From contig NZ_JQNA01000002.1 of assembly GCF_000745015.1 (NCBI RefSeq), positions 2,542,001 to 2,606,000 of the forward strand: 64,000 nucleotides of DNA, read 5' to 3'. The position numbers were made by a program, and so were the translations under genes. Positions 52,037 through 61,379 of this stretch are shown in pieces. Within the stretch, counting starts at the first letter, position 1. Every line of letters begins with the position of its first letter. Below the pieces are notes generated by a model, which saw only the letters and a program-made list of their open reading frames with translations, was not told the DNA's origin and made no database searches. The DNA is from Burkholderia sp. 9120 (GTDB taxonomy: Bacteria > Pseudomonadota > Gammaproteobacteria > Burkholderiales > Burkholderiaceae).

Positions 52037-53587
52037 TTACGCTCCGCCCGTTACGCGGATCACTTCTTCGAGTGACGTCAGCCCCGATTCGAGCCAACGG
52101 TCCGCGTCCTCGCGCAGCGTACGCATACCTTGCGCGCGGCCTGCCGTGAGAATTTCCGAATCGGCCGCGTTGCGGTGAACCAGCGAGCGGATCCCGTCGT
52201 CGATCAGCAGCAGTTCGTACACGCCGCGCCGTCCCGCATAACCGGACTGCCCGCACTTGTCGCAACCCACCGGATGCCAGCGCACGCTGCCGTCTTCTTC
52301 GGTACGCTCTTCGCGGCACACCGGACACAGGCGCCGCACCAGTCGCTGTGCCAGCACGCCGAGCAGCGACGACGCCAGCAGATACGGTTCGACACCCATG
52401 TCGGTCAAACGCGTTACGGCAGATGCCGCGTCGTTCGTGTGCAAGGTGGCGAGCACCAGGTGGCCCGTCAACGAGGCCTGCACCGCGATCTGCGCGGTTT
52501 CGAGGTCGCGGATTTCACCGATCATGATGACGTCCGGGTCCTGCCGCAGAATCGAGCGCAGCGCTCGTGCGAAGGTCATGCCGATCCGCTCGTTGACCTG
52601 CGTCTGGCCGATGCCGGACAGGTCGTATTCGATCGGGTCTTCGACCGTCATGATGTTGGTGGTCGCCGTTTCGAGCCGCGACATCGCTGCATACAGCGTG
52701 GTCGTCTTACCCGAACCGGTCGGGCCGGTCACCAGCACGATGCCGTGCGGCTTGCCGATCAGCTTGTCGAATTTGACCAGCGTGTCACGGCCCATGCCGA
52801 GCGCTTCGAGGTTCAGGCGCGACGCGTCTTTTTCCAGCAGACGCAGCACCGCGCGTTCGCCGTGACCTGTCGGCAACGTCGAGACCCGCACGTCGACCGG
52901 ACGACCGCCGACGCGCAGCGTGATCCGGCCATCTTGCGGCAGACGCTTTTCGGCGATATCGAGCTGCGCCATGATCTTGATCCGCGAGATCAGCGCGCCG
53001 TGCAGCGCTTTCTTCGGCCGCACGACGTCGCGCAGCGTGCCGTCCACCCGAAAGCGCACCACCGACGAAGTCTCGAACGGCTCGATGTGAATATCCGATG
53101 CCTGTTCACGCGCCGCTTGCGTCAGCAGCGCGTTGATCATGCGGATGATCGGCGCGTCGTCTTCCGATTCGAGCAGATCCTCGACCTCGGGAATGTCTTG
53201 CATCAGGCGCGACAGATCGACTTCGCCTTCCACTTCGCCGACCACTTGCGCAGCGCTGCCGTCCTGGCGCGCATACGCCTGGTTGATCGCCTGCGCGAGT
53301 TCATCGGCGGACAAACGCACGACCGAGACCGCGCCGAAGTTGCGTGTCACTTCGGCGAGCGCGGCTTCGCTGGTGCGTTCGCTGATCCAGACTTCGAGGC
53401 TGTCGGGATGCTGGTGCGCCACCAGAATCTGGCCGCTGCGCGCGAAGCCGTACGGCACGAGGCGTGCGGCGAGCGGCGAGGGCGCGCCGCGTTCGACGGG
53501 TTCAGCCGCGCCACCGCCCGGCATCGCCGACGCTTGAGTCGACGCAGCAGTACGCGACGCTGACGGCGGCGTGGACGGCGTGCTCAC
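52037..53587 (-). CDS. gspE: Type II secretion ATPase GspE
   Basis: A 516-aa assembly ATPase. N-terminal GspL-binding region, then Walker A TGPTGSGKTTTLYAAM, Asp box, Walker B region ILRQDPDVIMIGEIRDLETA, His box, and a tetracysteine zinc site (CPVCREER ... CDKCGQ). Starts GTG 53587 overlapping the gspD stop (GTGA). A ~25-residue Ala/Thr/Ser tail-like N-terminus (TPPSASRTAASTQAS) precedes the conserved part. Confidence 0.95.
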   Translation of the reverse strand: MSTPSTPPSASRTAASTQASAMPGGGAAEPVERGAPSPLAARLVPYGFARSGQILVAHQHPDSLEVWISERTSEAALAEVTRNFGAVSVVRLSADELAQAINQAYARQDGSAAQVVGEVEGEVDLSRLMQDIPEVEDLLESEDDAPIIRMINALLTQAAREQASDIHIEPFETSSVVRFRVDGTLRDVVRPKKALHGALISRIKIMAQLDIAEKRLPQDGRITLRVGGRPVDVRVSTLPTGHGERAVLRLLEKDASRLNLEALGMGRDTLVKFDKLIGKPHGIVLVTGPTGSGKTTTLYAAMSRLETATTNIMTVEDPIEYDLSGIGQTQVNERIGMTFARALRSILRQDPDVIMIGEIRDLETAQIAVQASLTGHLVLATLHTNDAASAVTRLTDMGVEPYLLASSLLGVLAQRLVRRLCPVCREERTEEDGSVRWHPVGCDKCGQSGYAGRRGVYELLLIDDGIRSLVHRNAADSEILTAGRAQGMRTLREDADRWLESGLTSLEEVIRVTGGA

Positions 53588-55965
53588 GGCTGCACTCCAG
53601 GCGCTGCGGTCGACGGCGTCGGGCTGCTTTGCACCGCGCCGTTGTTCGACGGCACCGGGTTGGTCTGCACCGCACCACCATTCGCCGGCGGGGGCAGATT
53701 GAGCGGCGGACGCGTCATCTGCTGGCGACGCATCTGGTCGAGATCGAACAGATTCATGGCCGGCGCCACACCCTGACTCGGGCCGAGCGGCATCGGCGGC
53801 ATGACCGGATCGTCGTTGTCCTTGATCAGCCGGTTATCCGACTTGTATGCGCCTTGCACACCCTGGATGTAGTCGTAACGGTTCGACGTCACGGCCTGCG
53901 CGGTGCTGCGATCGTTGATGATCACGGGGCGCAGGAACACCATCAGGTTGGTCTTGTTGCGGGTCTTCTGCTCCGAACGGAACAGCTGGCCGATCCACGG
54001 AATATCGCCGAGCAGCGGCACCTTGCTGTTGCTGACCTGGTAGTTGTCCTGCATCAAGCCGCCGAGCACGATGATCTCGCCGTTGTCGGCGAGCACCGTC
54101 GACTGGATCGAACGCTTGGTGAATTCCGGGCCGGCCGGATTGGTCGTGACGTTGGTCGTGCCGTTCACGATCGCCGAGTCTTCGGTGTAGAGCTGCAGCT
54201 TGAGAATGCCGCCGTCGGTAATCTGCGGCTTGACGTGCAGCGTCAGGCCCACGTCGACACGGTCGTAGGTATTGAACGCCGAGCTCGCCGTGGAACTCGT
54301 GAGGTTCGAATACGAACCGGTCTGGATCGGCACGTTCGTCCCGACGACGATCTTCGCTTCTTCGTTGTCGAGCGTAATCAGGTTAGGCGTGGACAACACG
54401 TTCGCGTCGGCGGTCTGCGACAGCGCCTGCAGCAGCGCTCCCAATCCCTGCACACCGAAAATGTTGCGGATCCAACCAACGTTGAGGCCCTGCTGAAGCC
54501 CGCCCTGGCTTGCGAGCGCGCCAGCGAGTCCGCCGGTCCCCGCGGTCGCTGCGGCCACCGCCGCGGCCCCCGTCAGGTTGACGATGCTGTTGCCGGTGCC
54601 GCCCGTCGTCAGGTTCGTGCCCGCATAGATCGAACTGTTCGCCACTTGCCACTGAATACCGAGATTCGCGTTCGTGTTCGAGTTGAGCTCGACGATCAGC
54701 GCTTCGATATAAACCTGCGCGCGCCGTGCATCGAGCTGGTCGATCACCGCACGCAGATTGCGGTACACCGGCTCGGCTGCCGTGATGATCAGCGAGTTCG
54801 ATGCAGCGTCGGCCTGAATCATGCCGCCGGGCTGATTGTCGTCGCCCTTGTCCTTGTCGCCGCCGAGCAGGCCGGCAGCACCGGCGCCGCCGTTCGAGCC
54901 ATAACCGCCCGAACCGCCGCCGCCCAACGACGACGAACCGAGCGAGCCACCGCCGCCGAGTCCGCCCGAGGGCAACGGCGGCGTACCGGAGCCGCCCGTC
55001 GAATTGTTGCCTAAGCCACCGCCACCGCCGCCACTGCCGTTCTGGTTGAACGAATTGGCTTCGTTCGAACTGGCCGACGAGCCCGTGTCACCCTTGCCGA
55101 GCATACCGCGCAAGGTCTTCGCGAGCTTGGTCGCGTCCGCGTTGCGCAGCGGCACGACGTGGATGTTGCCGGGCATCGAGGTCGGTGCGTCGAGTTCTTT
55201 CGCCAGCGTCTTCGCGGCCGCGAGACGCGCGCCGTTCGACGCGCGGATTAGCAGCGAGTTGGTGCGCGGGTCGGCGGTAATTTGCACCTTCAGCGTCGCA
55301 TCAGTACTGCCGATCGCGCCGGGGTCGAGCATCTTGGTCAATTGCTGCGCGATGTCGAGCGCGTTCGCGTTCTTCAGCGGCACGACCGACACCGACTGGC
55401 CCGCCGCCGTATCCACCCCCGCGATGATCTGCGCGATGCGGCGTACGTTGTCGGCGTAGTCGGTGACGACGATCGTATTGTTGGCCGGGTAAGCGGCCAC
55501 GGTGTTGTTCGGCGAGATCAGCGGACGCAGCACCGGCAGCAGGTTGTTGGCCGATTCGTTCTTCAGCACGAACACCTGCGTGATCACCTGATCGCCCCGC
55601 GCGACCGGCGTATTGCCGACGTAGGTCGGCACGCCTTGCAGCTTGGCGTCGGCCTCCGGTACGACCTTCAGTACGCCGTGGTCCTGGACCAGGGCGAAGC
55701 CCTGCATACGCAAAGCGGATTGCAAGGTCTTCAGTGCCTGATCTTCAGGCACTGCATTTTCCGACACCAGGTTCAACTGCCCCTTCACACGCGGGTCGAC
55801 GATGATCGTTTTACCGGTGGCCGCGCCGATCGCCTTGGCCACCTGGTCGATGTCAGCGTTCACGAAGTTCAGTGTCACCTGTGCCTGTGCTGTCTGCGCG
55901 GTGATCAAGCCAGCCACCAGCAGCGCCGTTGCGACGCGACGCAAAGCCATACGATTTATTCTCAT
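53584..55965 (-). CDS. gspD: Type II secretion secretin GspD
   Basis: A 793-aa outer-membrane secretin. ATG 55965 places a signal peptide at the N-terminus (MRINRMALRRVATALLVAGL, cut near AQA); the frame to 56022 adds 19 unlikely residues. N0-N3 domains, then the secretin domain (VPLLGDIPWIGQLFRSEQK near 670-690). Between N2 and N3 there is a Gly/Ser-rich insertion of about 90 residues (about 305-400, with GSGGGGGGLG and GGGGSGGYGS), longer than usual in my recollection. Confidence 0.93.
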   Translation of the reverse strand: MRINRMALRRVATALLVAGLITAQTAQAQVTLNFVNADIDQVAKAIGAATGKTIIVDPRVKGQLNLVSENAVPEDQALKTLQSALRMQGFALVQDHGVLKVVPEADAKLQGVPTYVGNTPVARGDQVITQVFVLKNESANNLLPVLRPLISPNNTVAAYPANNTIVVTDYADNVRRIAQIIAGVDTAAGQSVSVVPLKNANALDIAQQLTKMLDPGAIGSTDATLKVQITADPRTNSLLIRASNGARLAAAKTLAKELDAPTSMPGNIHVVPLRNADATKLAKTLRGMLGKGDTGSSASSNEANSFNQNGSGGGGGGLGNNSTGGSGTPPLPSGGLGGGGSLGSSSLGGGGSGGYGSNGGAGAAGLLGGDKDKGDDNQPGGMIQADAASNSLIITAAEPVYRNLRAVIDQLDARRAQVYIEALIVELNSNTNANLGIQWQVANSSIYAGTNLTTGGTGNSIVNLTGAAAVAAATAGTGGLAGALASQGGLQQGLNVGWIRNIFGVQGLGALLQALSQTADANVLSTPNLITLDNEEAKIVVGTNVPIQTGSYSNLTSSTASSAFNTYDRVDVGLTLHVKPQITDGGILKLQLYTEDSAIVNGTTNVTTNPAGPEFTKRSIQSTVLADNGEIIVLGGLMQDNYQVSNSKVPLLGDIPWIGQLFRSEQKTRNKTNLMVFLRPVIINDRSTAQAVTSNRYDYIQGVQGAYKSDNRLIKDNDDPVMPPMPLGPSQGVAPAMNLFDLDQMRRQQMTRPPLNLPPPANGGAVQTNPVPSNNGAVQSSPTPSTAAPGVQP

Positions 55966-56463
55966 GGAATGTGGTTTCGATGCCGGCAGCCAAAACTGCC
56001 GACGGTCACGCCGTGCGGACATGGGAACAGGCCGCCGCCCTATCGGTCTGCCAGGCCGCCTTGCGAACAGACTTGGCCCGCTTCGTCGGCCACCCTATGT
56101 CCGAAAAAAATGAACAGTAACAGTTTTTCATGTCGGATTTGTCACAAAACGAACGGCGCCGTGCGAATACTCTAAAGACCGTTTGTTGCCGTCAATCAAA
56201 TGAAAGCTCGTGCGAGGTTGGGCGCGAATGACGCAGCGCCTTGTTTCCACATGCTTATGTCTGTTAGCTAACTTGACGCGAGTCTGCCTGTCGGTATGAT
56301 ACGAGCCGTTCGAGTCAGCGGTTGCGGCTTGCCGACGCGGGTTTTCCCCGATGCCGGACAAACGCCCGGCCAGTGCGGCTCGACGGCTGCAAGCGGCTGA
56401 AGTATGGCCGACGAACCGCCTTACCAAACCTTACCCTTGCGCTTTACTTAGTCGTCTTGACCG
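55966..56463. other. Intergenic region gspD / lytic transglycosylase
   Basis: 498 bases upstream of two divergent genes. It holds one good sigma70-type promoter toward the transglycosylase (separate entry) and no reading frame I trust. No terminator or conserved RNA was recognised. The gspD promoter could not be located. Confidence 0.5.
56273..56300 (+). promoter_or_regulatory. Promoter upstream of the lytic transglycosylase
   Basis: TTGACG (56273-56278) and TATGAT (56295-56300), 16-base spacing. It implies a leader of roughly 155 bases before the ATG. Confidence 0.55.
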
Positions 56464-56910
56464 ATGAAACGAACCTTCGTCACTGTCGTCGCAGGACTTG
56501 CCGTGCTGGTTGCAGCAGGGCAGGCGCGCGCCGATTGTTTCGACGAAGCGGCGAAGTATCAGAAAGTCAACCCGTTGATTCTGCGCGCCATTGCTTGGCA
56601 GGAGTCTCACAATCGGCCCGATGCCCAGCATAAGAACGCCAACGGCTCGATCGACTACGGCGTTATGCAGATCAACTCGATTCATCTGCCGGTGCTCGCG
56701 CAATACGGCATCTCGCAAGGCACGCTGATGGAGCCGTGCAAGAACGTCTACATCGCGGCGTGGCATCTGCGCCGTCAGATGAACAAGTACGGCAATACCT
56801 GGCAGGCAATCGGCGCATACCACTCGGAAACGCCGGCGCTGCGCGATAAGTATGCGATGCAGATCGCCACGATCCTGCGCAAGTGGAATCTGATGCCGGC
56901 CGCACGTTAA
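56464..56910 (+). CDS. Exported lytic transglycosylase (SLT domain)
   Basis: A 148-aa peptidoglycan lyase that cleaves the MurNAc-GlcNAc bond. Signal peptide MKRTFVTVVAGLAVLVAAGQ cut after ARA. The catalytic glutamate lies in AIAWQESHNRPDAQHKN, followed by SIDYGVMQINS and AWHLRRQMNKYGNTWQAIGA, typical of small IpgF/VirB1-like LTs. Two cysteines (DCFDEAAK and EPCKNV) may pair. Position next to the T2SS suggests a role in wall passage, but this is inference. Confidence 0.9.
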   Translation: MKRTFVTVVAGLAVLVAAGQARADCFDEAAKYQKVNPLILRAIAWQESHNRPDAQHKNANGSIDYGVMQINSIHLPVLAQYGISQGTLMEPCKNVYIAAWHLRRQMNKYGNTWQAIGAYHSETPALRDKYAMQIATILRKWNLMPAAR

Positions 56911-57196
56911 GCGAGCGTGTCGGTTTTATTCGCTTTGGATCGTTACTCTTATATATAGACGATCTTTCGTCTGGCCGTTCGGTCATACGCTCCAACGTCG
57001 ACTTAAGCACCAACTTCAGCCTCTGCGTCATTTCAGCCGTGTGCCGATCCGGCTCGCCAGGAGGGCTTCGCCCGTTTTGATGCACAATGCGGCTTCGTGC
57101 TGCCGTCGCGATGCGACCGCCAACGCGGTCATGGGTCACGCGGTCCTGCGACCCACGCCCGGCACGCCTTCCAATCCTCTTGTTTCCCGTACTGCG

Positions 57197-58540
57197 ATGA
57201 ACCAGCCGCTTTTGCCCGTCACCGTGCTCTCCGGTTTTCTGGGCGCCGGCAAGACCACGCTCCTGAATCACATTCTCGCGAATCGCGCCGGCTTGCGCGT
57301 CGCCGTGATCGTCAACGATCTGGCCGCCGTCAATATCGATGCCACCCTCGTGCGCGACGCCGCGGCGCTCTCGCATGTCGAGGAGCAACTGGTCGAACTG
57401 TCGAACGGCTGCATCTGCTGCACGCTGCGCGACGACCTGCTGAAAGAGATCAAGCGCCTTGCCGGCGAACAGCGTTTCGACGCGATCCTGATCGAATCGA
57501 CCGGCGTAGCCGAGCCCATGCCGATCGCCGAGACCTTTACCTTCGTCGACGACGACGGCGCGTCGCTCTCCGACGTCGCGCGGCTCGATACGATGGTGAC
57601 CGTGGTCGACGCGTTCAACTTCCTGCGCGACTACGGTTCCGCCGACGCGCTCGCTGAGCGCGGCATTGCCGCGACCGAAGAAGACGATCGCACGCTGGTC
57701 GAGTTGCTGATCGAGCAGATCGAGTTCTGCGACGTGCTGGTCGTGAACAAGGCCGACCTCGTCAGCGCCGACGAGCTCACGCGTTTGCAACGCATCCTCG
57801 CCCGCATCAACCCGCGCGCGGTGCAGGTGGTCAGCCGTTTCGGCGAAGTGCCGCTCGCGGAGGTGCTGAACACCGGCCGCTTCGATTTCGACGAAGCGTC
57901 GAGCGCGCCGGGCTGGCTGGCGTCGCTGAATCATGAACATGATCACGAGCACGGTCATGCGCATCACGGTGAAGCGGACGAATTCGGCATTGGCAATTTC
58001 ATTTACCGGGCGCGTCGGCCGTTTTATCCGGAACGTCTGTGGGCGCTGCTGCATCAGGAGTGGAAGGGCGTTCTGCGCAGCAAAGGCTTCTTCTGGCTGG
58101 CCACGCGTAACGATATCGCCGGTTCGCTGTCGCAGGCCGGCGGCGCTTGCCGGCATGGTCCGGCGGGCATGTGGTGGGCTGCGCAGGACCGCAGCGAATG
58201 GCCGGACGGTGACGACGAGCTGGCGGCTGAAATCGCCGCCGACTGGCATGGCGATCCGGACGATATGAGCATCGGCGACCGTCGCCAGGAACTGGTGATG
58301 ATCGGCGTCGGTATCGAACCGGCGGTGTGGAAGGCGAAGTTCGACGCCTGCCTGCTGACCGATGACGAATACGCGTTGGGACCGCAAGCGTGGCAGCAGT
58401 TCACGGATCCGTTCCCGGCATGGGACTTCGACGAAGATGATCATGATCACGATCATCATGGCCACGGGCATGATCACGGTCACGACCACCACGACCATGA
58501 TCATGACGGTCACGGCGAAATCATCCACCGCCACGACTAG
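57197..58540 (+). CDS. COG0523/CobW-family GTPase with His-rich metal-binding regions
   Basis: A G3E GTPase (447 aa), metallochaperone-type. G1 LSGFLGAGKTTLLNHILAN (about 12-30); the family CxCC motif in GCICCTLRDDL (about 71); G4 VVNKADL. Two histidine clusters, one about 240-255 (NHEHDHEHGHAHHGEADE) and a C-terminal tail (DHDHDHHGHGHDHGHDHH region), should bind Zn, Ni or Co. The upstream in-frame extension to 57041 is low quality; the ATG at 57197 fits the family. No Zur box was recognised, so metal specificity is open. Confidence 0.92.
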   Translation: MNQPLLPVTVLSGFLGAGKTTLLNHILANRAGLRVAVIVNDLAAVNIDATLVRDAAALSHVEEQLVELSNGCICCTLRDDLLKEIKRLAGEQRFDAILIESTGVAEPMPIAETFTFVDDDGASLSDVARLDTMVTVVDAFNFLRDYGSADALAERGIAATEEDDRTLVELLIEQIEFCDVLVVNKADLVSADELTRLQRILARINPRAVQVVSRFGEVPLAEVLNTGRFDFDEASSAPGWLASLNHEHDHEHGHAHHGEADEFGIGNFIYRARRPFYPERLWALLHQEWKGVLRSKGFFWLATRNDIAGSLSQAGGACRHGPAGMWWAAQDRSEWPDGDDELAAEIAADWHGDPDDMSIGDRRQELVMIGVGIEPAVWKAKFDACLLTDDEYALGPQAWQQFTDPFPAWDFDEDDHDHDHHGHGHDHGHDHHDHDHDGHGEIIHRHD

Positions 58541-58620
58541 CCAGACTTGACTGACCGCGCCTGAAGGTTGAACCGCGACACACGTCGCCGTTCAACCCGC
58601 TGCTGCAAAACCAGCAGACG

Positions 58621-58644
58621 AAAAAAAACCCGCCGTTGGCGGGT
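58621..58644 (-). terminator. Intrinsic terminator of the HU gene
   Basis: On the minus strand ACCCGCC-AAC-GGCGGGT followed by seven or more T residues, 25 bases past the HU stop. Confidence 0.85.
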
Positions 58645-58668
58645 GTCAACTGCCGGGCAGTAATCTGC

Positions 58669-58947
58669 TTAGCGCTTGTTGACTGCGTCCTTGAACGCCT
58701 TACCAGCCGTGAACTTGACGGTCTTGGCGGCCGGGATCTTGATAGTCTCGCCGGTCTTGGGGTTACGACCCGTACGTGCTGCGCGCTTGCCCGAACCGAA
58801 GCTACCGAAGCCGATCAACTGGACCGCGTCGCCCTTCGACACAGACTTCTTGATCACTTCAAGCAACGTGTCCAGCGTTTCACCGGTTTGAGCCTTGCTG
58901 GCGCCCGTCTGTCCTGCGACGGCGTCGATCAGTTCCTGTTTGTTCAT
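58669..58947 (-). CDS. DNA-binding protein HU
   Basis: A 92-aa nucleoid protein of the HU/IHF family: [20 protein letters not shown], core [20 protein letters not shown], and the beta-arm [26 protein letters not shown] with the DNA-intercalating Pro (IPA). It lacks IHF-specific features, so I call HU; which paralogue (hupA/hupB) is undecided. Monocistronic, with its own promoter and terminator. Confidence 0.95.
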   Translation of the reverse strand: MNKQELIDAVAGQTGASKAQTGETLDTLLEVIKKSVSKGDAVQLIGFGSFGSGKRAARTGRNPKTGETIKIPAAKTVKFTAGKAFKDAVNKR

Positions 58948-59360
58948 TAAGGTTCCTTTCTGAGTTTAGGTTGACACGAACAGCGCGAACGCGCCGATTA
59001 TACGTGCGCGGGCCGCGCCGTCGAGCAGCTGCGGCTCCGGATCCCCTCCGGACCTGAACGCCCGGCAGATGACTGCCTGGCGGCCGTGCCGCCGCTCCCT
59101 TCGCGGCGCTTGCTATGATAGCGCAGCGCAAACCCAATCAGGATAAGGGTTTCGAAGATTTACGCGGTTCCGGGGCCGATATCGCAAGGAAACCGCAATT
59201 TTTGCTGTCGGCGCCTCCCGCGGATGGCTGAAACCCAGTATGGACGGGGCTTGGCGTTGGATTTTGCCAACGTTCGGCGCGTCTTTTTCGCCGTCCGGCG
59301 AGCGGCCCGCGCGGACGGTAACGTTCGACCCGCTCTTGCGAGCCTCCAATTCCGTCCGGC
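58948..59360. other. Divergent intergenic region HU / mnmC
   Basis: 413 bases. The HU promoter is near its left end. A TATGAT at about 59115 could be an mnmC -10. An AAACCC ... GGGTTT inverted repeat (about 59128-59150) lies in the resulting leader. Nothing coding is seen; apparent short frames are GC-driven shadows. Confidence 0.4.
58997..59024 (-). promoter_or_regulatory. Promoter of the HU gene
   Basis: On the minus strand TATAAT (58997-59002) with TCGACG (59019-59024) 16 bases upstream. The -10 is perfect, the -35 weak. It gives a leader of about 40-50 bases. Confidence 0.5.
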
Positions 59361-61379
59361 ATGACCGATCCGCTGATCCCCGCTGTCGTCGCTTTTCGCG
59401 ATAACGGCTCGCTTTATTCGCCGCTTTATAACGACATTTATCACAGTGTCGTCGGCGGTCTCGAACAATCTCAATACGTTTTTCTGCGCGGTAATGCGTT
59501 GCCGGAACGATGGCAAAAACGCCGCGTTTTCACCGTGCTCGAAACCGGTTTCGGCATGGGCATCAACTTTCTGATGACGTGGGCCGCGTGGCGCGCCGAT
59601 CCGGCGCGCTGCGAGCGGCTGCATTTCGTGTCGACCGAGAAGCATCCGTTCCTTCTGGACGATTTGCGCACCGTCTACGCCAAAACCATTTCCGACCCGA
59701 CCATTAGCGCGCTGGCGGAAACGCTGGCCGACGCCTGGCCGATGCTGGTTCCGGGCACGCATCGGCTCGAATTCGACGAGGGCCGCGTCGTGCTCACGCT
59801 GGTATTCGGCGACGCGCTCGAGAGCTTGCCGGCGTTGAGGCTACGCGCCGACGCGTTCTATCTCGACGGTTTCGCGCCGGCCAAGAACCCCGAACTCTGG
59901 ACCCCGGCGATCTTCAAGTCGCTCGCGCGCCTGGCGGGCGAGGGCGCGACCTTCGCCACTTACAGCAGCGCCGGCGACATCAAACGCGCGTTGACGCAAT
60001 GCGGCTTCGAGTACCGCAAAGTGGACGGCTTCGGCTGGAAACGGGCGATGCTGGTCGGCCATTTCGCGCCGCGCTGGCGCGTGCGGCGTTATGAACCGCC
60101 AGCGCCGCTTGCGGTGGAAGAACGGCACGCGGTGGTGATCGGCGCGGGGCTCGCGGGCTGCGCGGTGATCGAGCGGCTCGCGGCGCGCGGCTGGCGCGTG
60201 ACGTCGCTGGAGCGGCATGCGTCGGTGGCCCAAGACGCGTCGGGCAATCCCGCCGGCGTGTTCCATCCCATGATTTCCCGCGACGACAGCGTCGCGTCGC
60301 GCGTGACGCGCGCGGGCTTTCTATACACGCTCAGGCGCTGGGCCGCGCTGGAACGGCTCGGCCATCAACCGTTGCGCGGCGCGCGAGGCCTGTTGCAAAT
60401 CGCCGCGGACGACGACGAAGCCCGCTCGATCGGCGACGCGATCGCCGCGTTCGGCTATCCGTCCGAGTACGTCACGCCCGTGTCGGCGCAAGACGCGCAA
60501 AAACTCGCCGGCATGCCGCTCGCGCGGGGCGGCTGGTTCTTTCCACACGGCGGCTGGATCGATCCGGCTTCGCTGTGCGCCGCACAATGCGCCGCGGCGG
60601 GCAACTTGCTTGAACGTCGCTTTGGCGTGGACGTCGCGCGAATCGAGTGGGATGGCGACCAATGGACCGTGTTCGACACGTCGGGGCAAGCGGTGGCACG
60701 CGCGCCGGTGGTGATCGTCGCCAGTGCGCACGATGCCGCGCGCATCGCCGGTTTGCGGCATGCGCCGACGCGCAGCATCCGCGGCCAATTGACCTTGCTG
60801 CCAGCCGGCGCGGTCGCGCCGCTGGCGCTGCCGGTGATCGGTGAAGGCTACGCGGTGCCGCTCGTCGACGGCGTCACGCTGACCGGCGCGACCTACGAAC
60901 TGGACGATCCCGACACATCGCTGCGCGCGGACGGCCATCTGGAAAACCTCGAGCGCGTCGCGCAGATGCTGCCGGCGTTCTCGGGCGTTGCGTCGGCGAC
61001 AGCGACGGCTCAAGCCTCACAAGCTGCTCAAGCCGGCCGAGCCGGACAGATGCCGTCGGCCGCGTTGGCCGGCCGCGTCGCCTTCCGCTGCGTCACCAGC
61101 GACCGCATGCCGATGATCGGCCAACTCGCCGACGAAACCCTCGCCACACGCGACGCCCAACGTCTGCGTGGCGCCTGGCCGCTCGACCTGCCGCGCACGG
61201 ACGGCTTGTACGGCGCCTTCGCCTACGGTTCCCGCGGCCTGGTGTGGGCGGCGCTCGGCGCGGAACTGATCGCGTCGCAGCTCGAAGGCGAGCCGTGGCC
61301 AATCGAACGGGATCTGGCAGAGGACATCGATCCGGCTCGCTTCCTCCTGCGAGCATTGCGTCAGGGCACCGTGAGTTAA
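59361..61379 (+). CDS. mnmC: tRNA 5-methylaminomethyl-2-thiouridine biosynthesis bifunctional protein MnmC
   Basis: A fusion enzyme (672 aa) that finishes mnm5s2U34. The N-terminal methyltransferase (MnmC2, DUF752; about 1-240) has VLETGFGMGINFLMTW and FYLDGFAPAKNPELW. The C-terminal FAD-dependent demodifier (MnmC1) has the GxGxxG motif VVIGAGLAGCAVIERLA (about 258) and the conserved SRDDSVASRVTRAGFLY-like region. Functional partner of MnmE, whose gene is 54 kb away. A small Ala-rich insertion (about 545-570, SQAAQAGRAG) sits in the second half. Confidence 0.95.
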   Translation: MTDPLIPAVVAFRDNGSLYSPLYNDIYHSVVGGLEQSQYVFLRGNALPERWQKRRVFTVLETGFGMGINFLMTWAAWRADPARCERLHFVSTEKHPFLLDDLRTVYAKTISDPTISALAETLADAWPMLVPGTHRLEFDEGRVVLTLVFGDALESLPALRLRADAFYLDGFAPAKNPELWTPAIFKSLARLAGEGATFATYSSAGDIKRALTQCGFEYRKVDGFGWKRAMLVGHFAPRWRVRRYEPPAPLAVEERHAVVIGAGLAGCAVIERLAARGWRVTSLERHASVAQDASGNPAGVFHPMISRDDSVASRVTRAGFLYTLRRWAALERLGHQPLRGARGLLQIAADDDEARSIGDAIAAFGYPSEYVTPVSAQDAQKLAGMPLARGGWFFPHGGWIDPASLCAAQCAAAGNLLERRFGVDVARIEWDGDQWTVFDTSGQAVARAPVVIVASAHDAARIAGLRHAPTRSIRGQLTLLPAGAVAPLALPVIGEGYAVPLVDGVTLTGATYELDDPDTSLRADGHLENLERVAQMLPAFSGVASATATAQASQAAQAGRAGQMPSAALAGRVAFRCVTSDRMPMIGQLADETLATRDAQRLRGAWPLDLPRTDGLYGAFAYGSRGLVWAALGAELIASQLEGEPWPIERDLAEDIDPARFLLRALRQGTVS

